From Noviherbaspirillum denitrificans (GTDB lineage Bacteria; Pseudomonadota; Gammaproteobacteria; Burkholderiales; Burkholderiaceae_D): a stretch of DNA of 41,052 bases. How positions within the stretch are numbered: position 1 is the first letter of the stretch; every line of letters starts with the position of its first letter. The notes under the pieces are model-generated. The model was not told where the DNA came from. It saw only the letters and a program-made list of their open reading frames with translations, and did no database searches. A program made the position numbers and the translations under genes. Of this stretch, positions 18,320-25,672 are shown one piece after another. The stretch is taken from positions 753,481-794,532 of the forward strand of contig NZ_LSTO01000001.1 of assembly GCF_002211445.1 (NCBI RefSeq), given 5' to 3'.

Positions 18320-18845
18320 CCGACTGCTGCTGATCGTGGAAGACGACGCCGCGTTCGCGCGGACGCTGGCGCGCTCGTTCGAGCGCCGCGGCTACAAGGT
18401 ATTGTCTGCGTCCGGGCTCGAGGACGTTTCCGCCCTGCTCCAGCAGCACACGCCGACCCATGCAGTGGTCGACCTGAAGCTGGAGGGCAACGCCTCCGGT
18501 CTCGCTTGCGTGCAGGCGCTGCATCAACACGCTCCCGACATGCTGATCGTGGTGCTGACCGGCTTCGCCAGCATCAACACCGCAGTCGAAGCGATCAAGC
18601 TGGGCGCCTGCCAGTACCTGGCCAAACCCTCGAACACCGACGACATCGAAGCGGCCTTCGGCCATGTCGCCGGCACCACGGAGCTGGAACTCACCAACCG
18701 CTCGACTTCCATCAAGACGCTCGAATGGGAGCGCATCCATCAGACGCTGGCGGAGACCGGGTTCAATATTTCGGAGACGGCGCGGCGGCTAGGGATGCAT
18801 CGCAGGACGCTGGCGCGGAAGCTGGAGAAGCAGCGGGTGAAGTAG
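18309..18845 (+). CDS. regA: RegA/PrrA-like response regulator
   Basis: This is a 178-residue response regulator with a receiver domain (about 1-120) and a C-terminal Fis-type helix-turn-helix (about 144-173). Acidic residues are Asp12/Asp13 (EDD), the phosphoacceptor is Asp55 in HAVVDLKLE, and Thr84 and Lys106 complete the site. The DNA-binding helix ETARRLGMHRRTLARKLEKQ matches the highly conserved RegA/PrrA/ActR recognition region. The start ATG at 18309 overlaps the kinase end by 11 bases. It likely regulates energy genes according to redox state. The quinol oxidase operon just upstream is an obvious candidate target, though no binding site was identified. Confidence 0.9.
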   Translation: MSPDRLLLIVEDDAAFARTLARSFERRGYKVLSASGLEDVSALLQQHTPTHAVVDLKLEGNASGLACVQALHQHAPDMLIVVLTGFASINTAVEAIKLGACQYLAKPSNTDDIEAAFGHVAGTTELELTNRSTSIKTLEWERIHQTLAETGFNISETARRLGMHRRTLARKLEKQRVK

Positions 18846-18856
18846 CTGCAAAGACG

Positions 18857-19651
18857 CTACGCCCGCTTGAGATTACTCGTAAACGACGGCGACCCCAGGC
18901 ACGCCACCGACAGCTGCCCTGCAGCATCCTGCAGCATCGCCGCCAGTTCCAGCATGCGCTGTTCAGTCAACCGGCTGGAAGGTCCGGCAATGCTCACCAC
19001 GCCGATCGGCGCGTTGGTGGACGGATGACGGATCGGCGCTGCCATCGCCGACATGCCCGGCGAGGAGGATTCGATCACCATGCCGTAGCCGCGTTTGCGC
19101 GCGGCCTGCAGCGCCTTGAGTACCTGCGCCACGGTCTGCGGCGCATTCGGGCCGAACTCACCCTTCTTGCCGAAGCCCTGGCGCGAGAGGATTACCATCG
19201 CGTCTTCATCGCTGAGGCAGGACAGCCACGCATGGCCGCTGGCAGTGCAGAACAGTGCCGCTTCTTTCCCCATGTCCGGGTCATAGCGCAGGCCGGAACG
19301 CGCGCCCTGTGCCTTGGTAACGAAGATCAGCTTCTCGCCATCGATCACGCCGAGGCGGACCAGTTCGCCCGAGGCTACCGCCAGGCGGTCGAGGACGGGC
19401 TGGGCGACATCGACGACGCCGCTGGCCGACAGGTAGATCAATGCGATCGATGCCAGCTTCAGCGTCAGCTGGTATTCACCGTGATCGGCGTGCTGGCGGA
19501 CGTAGCCCTGCTCGCTCAGCATCGCCAGCAGGCGGTGAGCGCCGCTGCGCGGGATGTTCAACCGGTCCGCGATTGCGTGCAGCGGAAGCGGGCCGCCGGT
19601 CATCGCGAGCAGTTCCATGATGGCGAGGCCGCGGTCGAGGTTACCGCTCAT
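18857..19651 (-). CDS. IclR family transcriptional regulator
   Basis: This 264-residue regulator has an N-terminal winged helix (LDRGLAIMELLAMTGGPLPL, then ADRLNIPRSGAHRLLAMLSEQGYV). A C-terminal IclR effector domain includes GMSAMAAPIRHPSTNAPIGVVSIAGPSSRL. IclR proteins bind small acids and act as repressors or activators of nearby catabolic genes. It is followed, reading upstream, by a 15-bp perfect palindrome 43 bases before its ATG, and similar sequences occur at two other promoters of this cluster. Autoregulation plus control of the TIM-barrel/AroE-like operon is the simplest reading. It converges with regA with 11 bases between stops. Confidence 0.9.
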   Translation of the reverse strand: MSGNLDRGLAIMELLAMTGGPLPLHAIADRLNIPRSGAHRLLAMLSEQGYVRQHADHGEYQLTLKLASIALIYLSASGVVDVAQPVLDRLAVASGELVRLGVIDGEKLIFVTKAQGARSGLRYDPDMGKEAALFCTASGHAWLSCLSDEDAMVILSRQGFGKKGEFGPNAPQTVAQVLKALQAARKRGYGMVIESSSPGMSAMAAPIRHPSTNAPIGVVSIAGPSSRLTEQRMLELAAMLQDAAGQLSVACLGSPSFTSNLKRA

Positions 19652-19684
19652 TTGCTTATCTCCGTGTCAATATCAAGGCAGCAT

Positions 19685-19708
19685 GAGAACACGATTCCAA
19701 TTTGGAAT
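19685..19708. promoter_or_regulatory. Candidate IclR operator A1 (upstream of iclR)
   Basis: Two overlapping symmetries are seen. ATTCCAA-T-TTGGAAT (19694-19708) is a perfect 15-bp palindrome. Read on the minus strand, the segment also gives TTGGAATCGTGTTC, a 14-base string repeated exactly at operator A3 near 25602. It lies in the 74-bp gap between iclR and the AroE-like gene, right before iclR on the minus strand, which fits autoregulation. The assignment to IclR is inference. Confidence 0.6.
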
Positions 19709-19725
19709 GCAACCTCACTTTTTGA

Positions 19726-20586
19726 TCAACGTCCGAGCATAACCTGCAAGTGCCGGCCCATGCGCGCCGCATCGGGCTTCACGCCGGTGAACAATTCGAA
19801 TCCGCGCGCCGCCTGCAGCACGACCATGTCGCCGCCGGTCGCATAACGGCAGCCCGCGCTCTTTGCGGCGAGGATCAATTCGGTCTCGAGCGGGAAATAG
19901 ACGACGTCGGCTACCCACATCGCGGGACGCAGGTGCTGCAGCGGAACAGCCGAGCCCGGCACGCCCTGCATGCCGAGCGGGGTGGCATTGATCACGCCGT
20001 CCACGTTTGTCATGACCGCGGCGCCGTCCGTCACCGGCACGCATTCGCCCATGCCCAAGGCATTCAGGCGGGCGGCCAGGTCGGCGGCGCGGGCGGACTG
20101 TTCGTCGACGATGTACAGGCGCTTCGTGCCCATCTTGACCATCGCATAGGCAACCGCCGCACCTGCCCCGCCGGCGCCAAACAGCGCGACTTCGCTCAAG
20201 GGCACGCCGGGGCATTGCAGCTTGAGGCTTTCGGCAAAGCCGATCCAGTCGGTGTTGTGGCCGATTGCCTTGCCGTCCTTGAACACCACGGTGTTGACGG
20301 CCTGGATCACCTGCGCATCTTCCGACACGACATCGAGGAGCGGCATCACCGACAGCTTGTGGGGCACGGTGACGTTGCAGCCGGCATAGCCGAGCAGCTT
20401 CATCGCCTTCAGCACATCGGCCAGCGCGCCGCCATCCAGCCCGAGGTCGTTGAAATCGAGGAGCTGGTAACGGTATTGCAGGCCGAGCGCCCTGCCCTCT
20501 TCTTCGTGCAGCGCCGGCGACTTGGAGCCGCCGATTCCCGCGCCGATGAGGCCGACGATGATGCGTGCATTGGATGGTGTGGCCAT
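19726..20586 (-). CDS. Shikimate/quinate dehydrogenase-like oxidoreductase (AroE family)
   Basis: This is a 286-residue AroE-fold protein with an N-terminal substrate domain and a C-terminal NAD(P) Rossmann domain. The substrate motif reads GGSKSPALHEEEGRALGL, followed by NVTVPHKLSVMPLLD (catalytic Lys of PHK) and NTDWIGF (catalytic Asp). The nucleotide motif is LFGAGGAGAAVAYA. The cofactor loop VDEQSARA has an acidic residue after the second strand, more like NAD than NADP use. The context is catabolic, with a TIM-barrel gene eight bases upstream, so this is likely one of the AroE-like (RifI/quinate dehydrogenase-type) paralogues and not the biosynthetic AroE. The start at 20586 is preceded by AGGAATCGTC. 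The longer frame upstream is shadow of the TIM-barrel gene. Confidence 0.85.
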   Translation of the reverse strand: MATPSNARIIVGLIGAGIGGSKSPALHEEEGRALGLQYRYQLLDFNDLGLDGGALADVLKAMKLLGYAGCNVTVPHKLSVMPLLDVVSEDAQVIQAVNTVVFKDGKAIGHNTDWIGFAESLKLQCPGVPLSEVALFGAGGAGAAVAYAMVKMGTKRLYIVDEQSARAADLAARLNALGMGECVPVTDGAAVMTNVDGVINATPLGMQGVPGSAVPLQHLRPAMWVADVVYFPLETELILAAKSAGCRYATGGDMVVLQAARGFELFTGVKPDAARMGRHLQVMLGR

Positions 20587-20594
20587 GACGATTC

Positions 20595-21422
20595 CTATTG
20601 CTGGTTGATGCGGTTGAGCAGTGCGAGTGTCGCTTCCCGCGCGCGACGCGCGCGTTCGAAGGCATTGGCGGTTTTGGCCATTTCTTCCATCGGGATTTCG
20701 AGGCTGAGCGGAATGCCGTCCGGCATCGCGTTCAACAGCGCGGCCAGGTCCAATCCGCCCTCGCCGGGAATCTTGCGCTCGCAGCGCGCCTGGAACAGCA
20801 GTCCCGGCACATCCGTCGGCCGCTCGGCCGGCGCGTCGCAGAATTGCATGTAGCCGAACAGTTCCGGCGGCAGGGCCGCGATGTCTTCCACCGTGCTGCA
20901 GCTGCGGTCGAAATGGATGGGGTCGATGATAATGCCGCCGTTGGCACGGGCAGCCGCCTGCACGATACGGCCGGCCTGCTTGACATCCTTCGCGTCGGTC
21001 CACGGCATCGGTTCGATGCACGGCTTGAGGCCCAAAGGACGCGCAAGGTCGCACAGCGCGCCGAAGCTGTCGATCAGGCGAGCTTCGTCCGGATCGTTGC
21101 CCGCGACCAGCACATAAGTTGCCCCCAGGCGTGCGCCGGTTTCCAGCGCGGGCAGGTAGGTGTTCACGTCGGTGTCCGGTTTCAGGCGCAGGATCTCGAT
21201 ATCCAGCACCTTGATGCCGAGGTCCCGCAGACGCGCCTCCGTCTCGCGCACCAGTGGCGTATCGCCAACCACGTCGTGGCGCACTTCGGTGTCGGTGGCC
21301 GGCACCGGGCGAAGGCCGATATGCGTGTAGCCGGCCTGGGCCGCGCATTCAACCTGTTGCGGCGGAGTCAGCTCCAGCACGGTGAGGGCGGCAAGCGAGA
21401 GGGGACGGGTCGGAGCGGTCAT
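20595..21422 (-). CDS. Xylose isomerase-like TIM-barrel protein (copy 1)
   Basis: This 275-residue protein belongs to the sugar-phosphate isomerase/epimerase-type TIM-barrel superfamily (AP endonuclease 2 family). Possible metal-binding positions are Glu136-area CIEPMPW, IIIDPIHFDRS (Asp and His), MQFCDAP (Asp) and SLEIPMEE (Glu). The family includes inosose dehydratase and 3-dehydroshikimate dehydratase, so with the adjoining AroE-like enzyme a dehydratase or isomerase acting on a cyclitol acid is possible. The protein is clearly homologous along its length to the one at 26736-27548 (shared ALETGARLGA/FLETGAKLGA, PGEG, EIP). The start has no obvious Shine-Dalgarno. Operator A2 lies about 70 bases upstream. 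Confidence 0.82.
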   Translation of the reverse strand: MTAPTRPLSLAALTVLELTPPQQVECAAQAGYTHIGLRPVPATDTEVRHDVVGDTPLVRETEARLRDLGIKVLDIEILRLKPDTDVNTYLPALETGARLGATYVLVAGNDPDEARLIDSFGALCDLARPLGLKPCIEPMPWTDAKDVKQAGRIVQAAARANGGIIIDPIHFDRSCSTVEDIAALPPELFGYMQFCDAPAERPTDVPGLLFQARCERKIPGEGGLDLAALLNAMPDGIPLSLEIPMEEMAKTANAFERARRAREATLALLNRINQQ

Positions 21423-21489
21423 GTCTGGTCAGTCTTGTTCAAGGGTGGCAAGGTACGATTGCCAATATCTTTGTAAGACGATTCTGTTA

Positions 21490-21504
21490 TGGAATCCTAT
21501 TCCA
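21490..21504. promoter_or_regulatory. Candidate IclR operator A2 (upstream of TIM-barrel/AroE-like operon)
   Basis: TGGAAT-CCT-ATTCCA is a perfect inverted repeat with a three-base centre. It lies in the 151-bp gap between the thioesterase and TIM-barrel genes, 68 bases before the TIM-barrel start. The flanking bases continue as ACTCTTGAATCG, similar to ACTCCTGAATACC beside operator A3, so the similarity extends beyond the palindrome (one base shorter at A3). Confidence 0.55.
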
Positions 21505-21573
21505 ACTCTTGAATCGTTACAACGGGTTTGTGGGAAAAACCTGATCCGGATCGCCGGCGGCGCGGTGCGTATG

Positions 21574-22077
21574 TCAGCCCTTCCGCGGGCCGTCGATGGC
21601 GATCAATTCTTCGTCCTGGGCCTTGCGCATGGTCGCCATGCGCACCGCGTATTGTTCGAGACGTTTGTCTTCTTCCGTTTCCGGTTTCCACGGCGGGACG
21701 GGAACCGTGTCACCGCCGCCATCCACCGCGACAAAGACGATCAGGCAGCGCGTCGTCTTTTTCACTGCGCCCGTCATCGGGTCGGCGGCCGACACATCGA
21801 TCGCGACATGCATGCTGGAGCGGCCGGTATGGATCAGCGTCGCTTTCACTTCGACGATCTGGCCGATGAAGATCGGTTTGTAAAACCGGATGCCGCCCAC
21901 GAATACCGTGACGCAGTAATATCCGCTCCAGCCGACCGCGCAGGCATAGCCGGCCTGGTCGATCCATTTCATCACGGCGCCGCCGTGCACCTTGCCGCCA
22001 AAGTTGACGTCGGTGGGTTCGGCGAGGAATCGCAGTGTGATTTCGCGGCGGGGTCGGACGGGTTCCATTGGATTCAT
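21574..22077 (-). CDS. Hotdog-fold acyl-CoA thioesterase
   Basis: This 167-residue protein is of the YciA/ACOT hotdog thioesterase type, which hydrolyses acyl-CoAs to free acid and CoA. Motifs include TLRFLAEPTDVNFGGKVHGGAVMKWIDQAGYACA with the hotdog helix, and FYKPIFIGQIVEVKATLIHTGRSSMHV. The C-terminus is charged. The start is uncertain. The ATG at 22077 comes directly after a T-rich terminator-like run and has no ribosome binding site, and a second ATG at 22068 would also fit. The frame extends to 22179 but that part is non-coding hairpin sequence. It could recycle CoA or relieve acyl-CoA overload in the catabolic cluster. Confidence 0.82.
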   Translation of the reverse strand: MNPMEPVRPRREITLRFLAEPTDVNFGGKVHGGAVMKWIDQAGYACAVGWSGYYCVTVFVGGIRFYKPIFIGQIVEVKATLIHTGRSSMHVAIDVSAADPMTGAVKKTTRCLIVFVAVDGGGDTVPVPPWKPETEEDKRLEQYAVRMATMRKAQDEELIAIDGPRKG

Positions 22078-22150
22078 AAAAAATTTCGGGCGCATGCACG
22101 CCCGGGGATCACGAAAGCTTGCCTGGCGGATGCGCCAGGACGCATCCGCC
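22078..22150 (-). terminator. Tandem hairpins after the porin, the second with a T-run
   Basis: Read on the minus strand after the porin stop, a perfect 10-bp stem (22125-22134 with 22141-22150, six-base loop) is followed by a smaller GC stem (22087-22092 with 22099-22104, loop of six). Then comes AAATTTTTT. This has the form of an intrinsic terminator for the porin. It ends right at the ATG of the thioesterase, so thioesterase expression would need readthrough or a promoter inside this region. Confidence 0.6.
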
Positions 22151-22159
22151 TTCACACCA

Positions 22160-23215
22160 TCAGAACTTGTGCCGCACACCCACCATCAGGCCGGCACGGT
22201 TGTCGTTGCCGAAGGTGTTGGCCCCGCCCAGGCCGGCATTGTTGTTCAGGGCGATCCAGCCGTCCTTCAGCTTGGTGTAGTCGACTTCGACGTATACGTC
22301 GGTGCGCTTGCTCAGGTAGTAGTCGAGCATGAGCGCCGAGGTATAACGCTTGCCGTCGCCGGAAGGGCGATCGAGCTTGTCGTAGTGCAGCGTGCCCAGC
22401 AATTGCAAGGCCGGGGTCAGCTGGTAGTTGAAGCTGCCGTAGTACACGTCGTTGCGGATATCGGCCACATCGAGCTTGCTGTTGGTATAGCCGAAGTAGA
22501 CCTTGGCCGGTGCGAACTGGTAGGTGCCGCCCAGGCCCCACACGGTCTGCTTGCTCGCTTGCGCGGCGGACAGCGCATTGAAGAACGCGGTGGTCACGTT
22601 ATTGGTGGTCTGGTACACCGCGCCCAGGTAAAGCGGACCATTGTTGTACGCCGCGCTCACTGCCTTGGCCGAGTTCGCCGACGTATTGCCCGCGACTTCG
22701 CCGAAGGTGTACGCGGCATTCACGGTCACGCCGCCGAAGCCCTTGGTGTACTTGATCATGTTGTCGTGGCGCAGGCCGGTGTAGTTGCCGCCCTGGTAAC
22801 CGACGATCCCGTTGTTTGCCAATGCAAACGCTTCAAAGCTGGCAATCGCATCATGGCCGAGTGTGTACTGGCGGCCGAGCAGCACGCGGCCGAAATCGCT
22901 TTCCAGCCCGACGAAGCCCTGGCGGCCGAACAGGCGGCCCCCCTGCAGCATGCCGCCGGTATCCGGCGCAAAGCCGGATTCGAGGGTGACCAGCGCCTTC
23001 ATGCCGCCGCCGAGGTCTTCCACGCCGCGCACGCCCCAGCGGCTGCCGGTCAGCACGCCGTCGGTCATCTGGAACCGGTTGTCGCCGGCAGCGTTTTCAT
23101 TGGTGCTGTAGCGGATGGTGGTATCCACCAGGCCGTACAGGGTTACGTTGCTTTGAGCCTGCGCCGCGGCCGAGCACGCGGCGAATGCGGCCAATGCAAT
23201 AAGTTTCTTCTTCAT
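22160..23215 (-). CDS. Outer-membrane porin (Burkholderiales general porin family)
   Basis: This is a 351-residue trimeric 16-strand porin precursor. The signal peptide MKKKLIALAAFAACSAAAQA is cut before QSNVTLYGLVDT, the standard start of Gram-negative betaproteobacterial porins. RWGVRGVEDLGGGMKALVTLE and GGRLFGRQGFVGLESDFGRVLLGRQ are strongly conserved early strands, and the chain ends in RHKF with the terminal Phe needed for outer-membrane insertion. The start follows GGGAGTTGGA. It lies among catabolic genes, so it may help uptake of their substrate. Such porins are also general. Confidence 0.93.
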   Translation of the reverse strand: MKKKLIALAAFAACSAAAQAQSNVTLYGLVDTTIRYSTNENAAGDNRFQMTDGVLTGSRWGVRGVEDLGGGMKALVTLESGFAPDTGGMLQGGRLFGRQGFVGLESDFGRVLLGRQYTLGHDAIASFEAFALANNGIVGYQGGNYTGLRHDNMIKYTKGFGGVTVNAAYTFGEVAGNTSANSAKAVSAAYNNGPLYLGAVYQTTNNVTTAFFNALSAAQASKQTVWGLGGTYQFAPAKVYFGYTNSKLDVADIRNDVYYGSFNYQLTPALQLLGTLHYDKLDRPSGDGKRYTSALMLDYYLSKRTDVYVEVDYTKLKDGWIALNNNAGLGGANTFGNDNRAGLMVGVRHKF

Positions 23216-23339
23216 TCCAACTCCCTTGTTTTAGTTTGTTATTGCTTCTCTTGCATTCGAATGGAAAAGAAGCAGCCTCACCCCTGTACATCGACGCCCC
23301 GCGCATCCTGGGGAAGAAATCCGCGGAAAACTTCAATCC

Positions 23340-24089
23340 TTACGTGGCAAGGAAACCGCCATCGACCGGCATCACAACGCCGTTCACATAGGCCGCCATA
23401 TCGGAAGCGAGGAACACGATGGGCCCCACGACCTCGTCCGCCCTGCCGCAGCGCGCCATCGGCACGCGATTCATGTACCAGGCGATCGCTTCGGGACGCG
23501 ACCGCAGGTCTGCCGTCATTTCCGTTTCCATCACGCCCGGCGCAACGGCATTGACGCGGATACCGTGCGGTCCCATTTCACGCGCGAGCGTCTGCGTCAG
23601 CGACCGGATTGCCCCCTTCGACACCACGTAAGCCGCCGTGGACGACGTGCTCACATAGGAAGCGACGGATGCCAGGTTGATGATCGAACCGCGTGTTTCC
23701 TTCAGCGCAGGCACGAAGGCATGGGTCACGTTGAAGACGCCATGCAGGTTCACCGCCATCACGCGGTCCCAGGTCTCGGGCATTTGCGGATCGTCGAACT
23801 TGGTCCTTGCCGTCATCCCGGCGTTGTTGACGAGAATGTCGATCACGCCATGCGTGGCCTTCATGCTTTCCGCAAACGCAGCGCATGCCGCGCGGTCGGT
23901 GACGTCAAGGCAGGCACTCCACGCCTGGCCGCCATTTGCGATGATGCTTTCCGCCACGCGCGATGCACGACCGCCGTCGAGGTCCGCAACGATCACCCGG
24001 GCACCCTGCACCGCAAATCCTTCGGCGATGGCCGAGCCCAGCCCGCCACCACCGCCCGTCACCAGGGCCAATCTGTCTTTCAGCAGCAC
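23340..24089 (-). CDS. Short-chain dehydrogenase/reductase (SDR), GTG start
   Basis: This is a classical SDR of 249 residues that uses NAD(P)H on an alcohol or ketone. The cofactor motif is TGGGGGLGSAIAEGF (TGxxxGxG). Next come NNAG, the catalytic Ser in LASVASY, YVVSK (YxxxK) and a C-terminal PVDGGFLAT. The Asp in VADLDGG after the second strand favours NAD. I chose the GTG at 24089 because GGAAGG stands eight bases upstream and the protein then has the usual SDR length and N-terminus VLLKDRLALVTGG. An ATG at 24113 has no ribosome binding site. Substrate unknown. Confidence 0.85.
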   Translation of the reverse strand: MLLKDRLALVTGGGGGLGSAIAEGFAVQGARVIVADLDGGRASRVAESIIANGGQAWSACLDVTDRAACAAFAESMKATHGVIDILVNNAGMTARTKFDDPQMPETWDRVMAVNLHGVFNVTHAFVPALKETRGSIINLASVASYVSTSSTAAYVVSKGAIRSLTQTLAREMGPHGIRVNAVAPGVMETEMTADLRSRPEAIAWYMNRVPMARCGRADEVVGPIVFLASDMAAYVNGVVMPVDGGFLAT

Positions 24090-24205
24090 GTCTTTTCCCT
24101 TCCGCTGACACATCGTCAGGACGAGACAATCCCTGCCGGCAGGCATGGACTATCTGATTGGTTGATTGGCGCGCCAGGCCGCAGGACGGGCCCGGCGCAT
24201 CGGGA

Positions 24206-25462
24206 TCAGGCGGATTCCATCTTGCAGCCGATCTCGCCCTGGTTGCCAAAGAGCTTGTCGAGTTCGCTCGGGACCTTCGGCTCCTGCGCGATTGCATCGA
24301 GCCAGTCCCACTTGTCGGTGATCTTGTCCTTCACCTTGAACACCATGCAGCGACGCAGCATCTGGTGGTCCCATGAGCGGTAGTAGGCGGGCACCGCGCC
24401 GTCCTGGAGACGCGCCAGTTCGAGGCCGCCCACGATGTCGTTACCCTTGACCGACTTCGCCTGCTCGATGCCCGCCATCAGCGAGCGCATCGAGAACCAG
24501 CCCAGCCACACCTTGTCCGCCGGCGGCTTGCCATGCTTGGCGATGTAATCCTTGACGAAAGCCTTGTCCGCCGCCGGGTTGTCAGACGACGAGAAGTGCC
24601 ACGGCTTGCCGTAGTAACCGGTCGCGACTTCAGGCGTCAGGTCCCACAGGTCGGAGTCGCCGATGATCGGGCAGGCGACCGGGATGCGGCCCTTCATGCC
24701 CATCTCGTTGTATTGCTTGAGGAAGTTCGACAGATCGCCGCCCGGCAGGCCGAGCACGACGACGTCCGGCTTCGCCTGGCGGATCTTCAGGATGAAGGAG
24801 CTGAAATCGGTGGTGCCGAGCGGCGTCGCATCGTTGCCGACTTCAGTGCCGCCCGCTTCGTTGAGCATCGCCTTCATCGATGCATACACATCCTGGCCGT
24901 ATGCATAGTTGGCGCACATGAAGTACCACTTCTTGCCCACGCCCAGCAGCGACGGCGCAAGCGCGCGTGCAGCCACCGGCGTGGTGGTCAGCACGCGGAA
25001 GGTATAGGGATTGCATTCCTTGCCGGTGATGTCGCGGCTTGCGGCATTCGGCGCGATGTACGGGACCTTCGAGCGGCGTGCGACGGATGCCATCGCCAGC
25101 GATGTTGCACTGTTGGTGCCGCCGATCACGGCCACCACCTTGTCGGAGTCGATCAGCTTCTGCATGTTCTGCTGTGCCGACTGCGGGTTCGGCTCGTCGT
25201 ACCACACCAGCTCGACCTTCTTGCCGAGGATGGTGCCGCCCGCCTGGTCGAGCGCCATCTTGATGCCCGTTGCAAGATGCTCGCCCTGCGCGGTCCAGAC
25301 GCCCTGCTTGGCGAATACGAGGCCGATCTTGGTCGTCTGCGAGGTCTGTGCGCGCAGGATGGCGGGTGCGCCGAGCGCGAGGGTGCCGCCGACGGCTGCC
25401 TTGCCGGCGAGCGCGAGGACATCGCGGCGGGAGAAGTGCTTCTTGCTGGATTCGTCGTTCAT
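24206..25462 (-). CDS. Orphan ABC substrate-binding protein with Tat signal
   Basis: This 418-residue protein has the type I periplasmic binding fold of HAAT systems (TKIGLVFAKQGVWTAQGEHL, then ELVWYDEPNPQSAQQNMQKLI). The export signal is of Tat type: SRRDVLALAG at residues 11-20, then GGTLALGAPAILRA before the mature chain. A Tat signal implies that it folds in the cytoplasm. No permease or ATPase gene lies nearby. The complete liv operon 17 kb away has its own LivK. It may share that channel or use one encoded elsewhere. The ATG at 25462 has GGAG upstream and matches the signal layout. Regulatory element B1 and a candidate -10 box at 25528-25533 precede it. Confidence 0.87.
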   Translation of the reverse strand: MNDESSKKHFSRRDVLALAGKAAVGGTLALGAPAILRAQTSQTTKIGLVFAKQGVWTAQGEHLATGIKMALDQAGGTILGKKVELVWYDEPNPQSAQQNMQKLIDSDKVVAVIGGTNSATSLAMASVARRSKVPYIAPNAASRDITGKECNPYTFRVLTTTPVAARALAPSLLGVGKKWYFMCANYAYGQDVYASMKAMLNEAGGTEVGNDATPLGTTDFSSFILKIRQAKPDVVVLGLPGGDLSNFLKQYNEMGMKGRIPVACPIIGDSDLWDLTPEVATGYYGKPWHFSSSDNPAADKAFVKDYIAKHGKPPADKVWLGWFSMRSLMAGIEQAKSVKGNDIVGGLELARLQDGAVPAYYRSWDHQMLRRCMVFKVKDKITDKWDWLDAIAQEPKVPSELDKLFGNQGEIGCKMESA

Positions 25463-25527
25463 GGTGTGGTCTCCGTAATATCGGTTTTTACTGCGATCGA
25501 TCCGAGTTGTGTGCAACTTGCGAGCAG

Positions 25528-25533
25528 ATAGTA
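25528..25533 (-). promoter_or_regulatory. Candidate -10 box for the orphan binding protein
   Basis: TACTAT on the minus strand, 40.5 bp from the centre of palindrome B1, the same distance as at the other two element-B promoters. It matches TATAAT at four of six positions. The transcript would start near 25521, giving a leader of about 59 bases. I looked for it at this place after seeing the spacing elsewhere. Confidence 0.4.
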
Positions 25534-25553
25534 GCCGATGGTTTTCTGGCGTA

Positions 25554-25594
25554 GGTTTCGCAAAATTCATGGGGTCATGAGTTATCGGAAAACA
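25554..25594 (-). promoter_or_regulatory. Conserved palindromic element B1
   Basis: On the minus strand this segment reads as element B: outer arm TTCCGATAAC, inner palindrome TCATG-ACCC-CATGA, outer arm TTTTGCGAAACC. It is almost identical to copies at 34789-34827 and 36095-36133 (it has two extra Ts near the left end and a few changes). It lies between the orphan binding protein and the Gfo/Idh gene, eight bases from candidate operator A3. Confidence 0.75.
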
Positions 25595-25601
25595 TCCGGA
25601 T

Positions 25602-25617
25602 TTGGAATCGTGTTCAA
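25602..25617. promoter_or_regulatory. Candidate IclR operator A3 (binding protein / Gfo-Idh divergent promoter)
   Basis: TTGGAAT-CGT-GTTCAA is an imperfect inverted repeat. It shares the exact 14-base string TTGGAATCGTGTTC with operator A1 (there on the minus strand) and its layout with A2. It lies 56 bases before the Gfo/Idh start. This links the second half of the cluster to the IclR regulator. Confidence 0.55.
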
Positions 25618-25672
25618 CTCCTGAATACCGAAAAAGAACAAAAAAATGCCAATTCCGGATAGAGGAAGACAC

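Noticed and set aside
19726-21422. Standard quinate/shikimate-to-protocatechuate pathway.
   Set aside because: No recognisable 3-dehydroquinate dehydratase or protocatechuate dioxygenase in the window; kept only as one option for the AroE-like and TIM-barrel enzymes.
24132-24143. Perfect 12-bp palindrome CCTGCCGGCAGG between the orphan binding protein and the SDR.
   Set aside because: GC-only symmetry of this size is expected by chance in such DNA; no T-run and no second copy seen.
25505-25518. AGTTG-TGTG-CAACT inverted repeat in the leader of the orphan binding protein gene.
   Set aside because: Single copy and short; could be an operator but nothing else in the window supports it.
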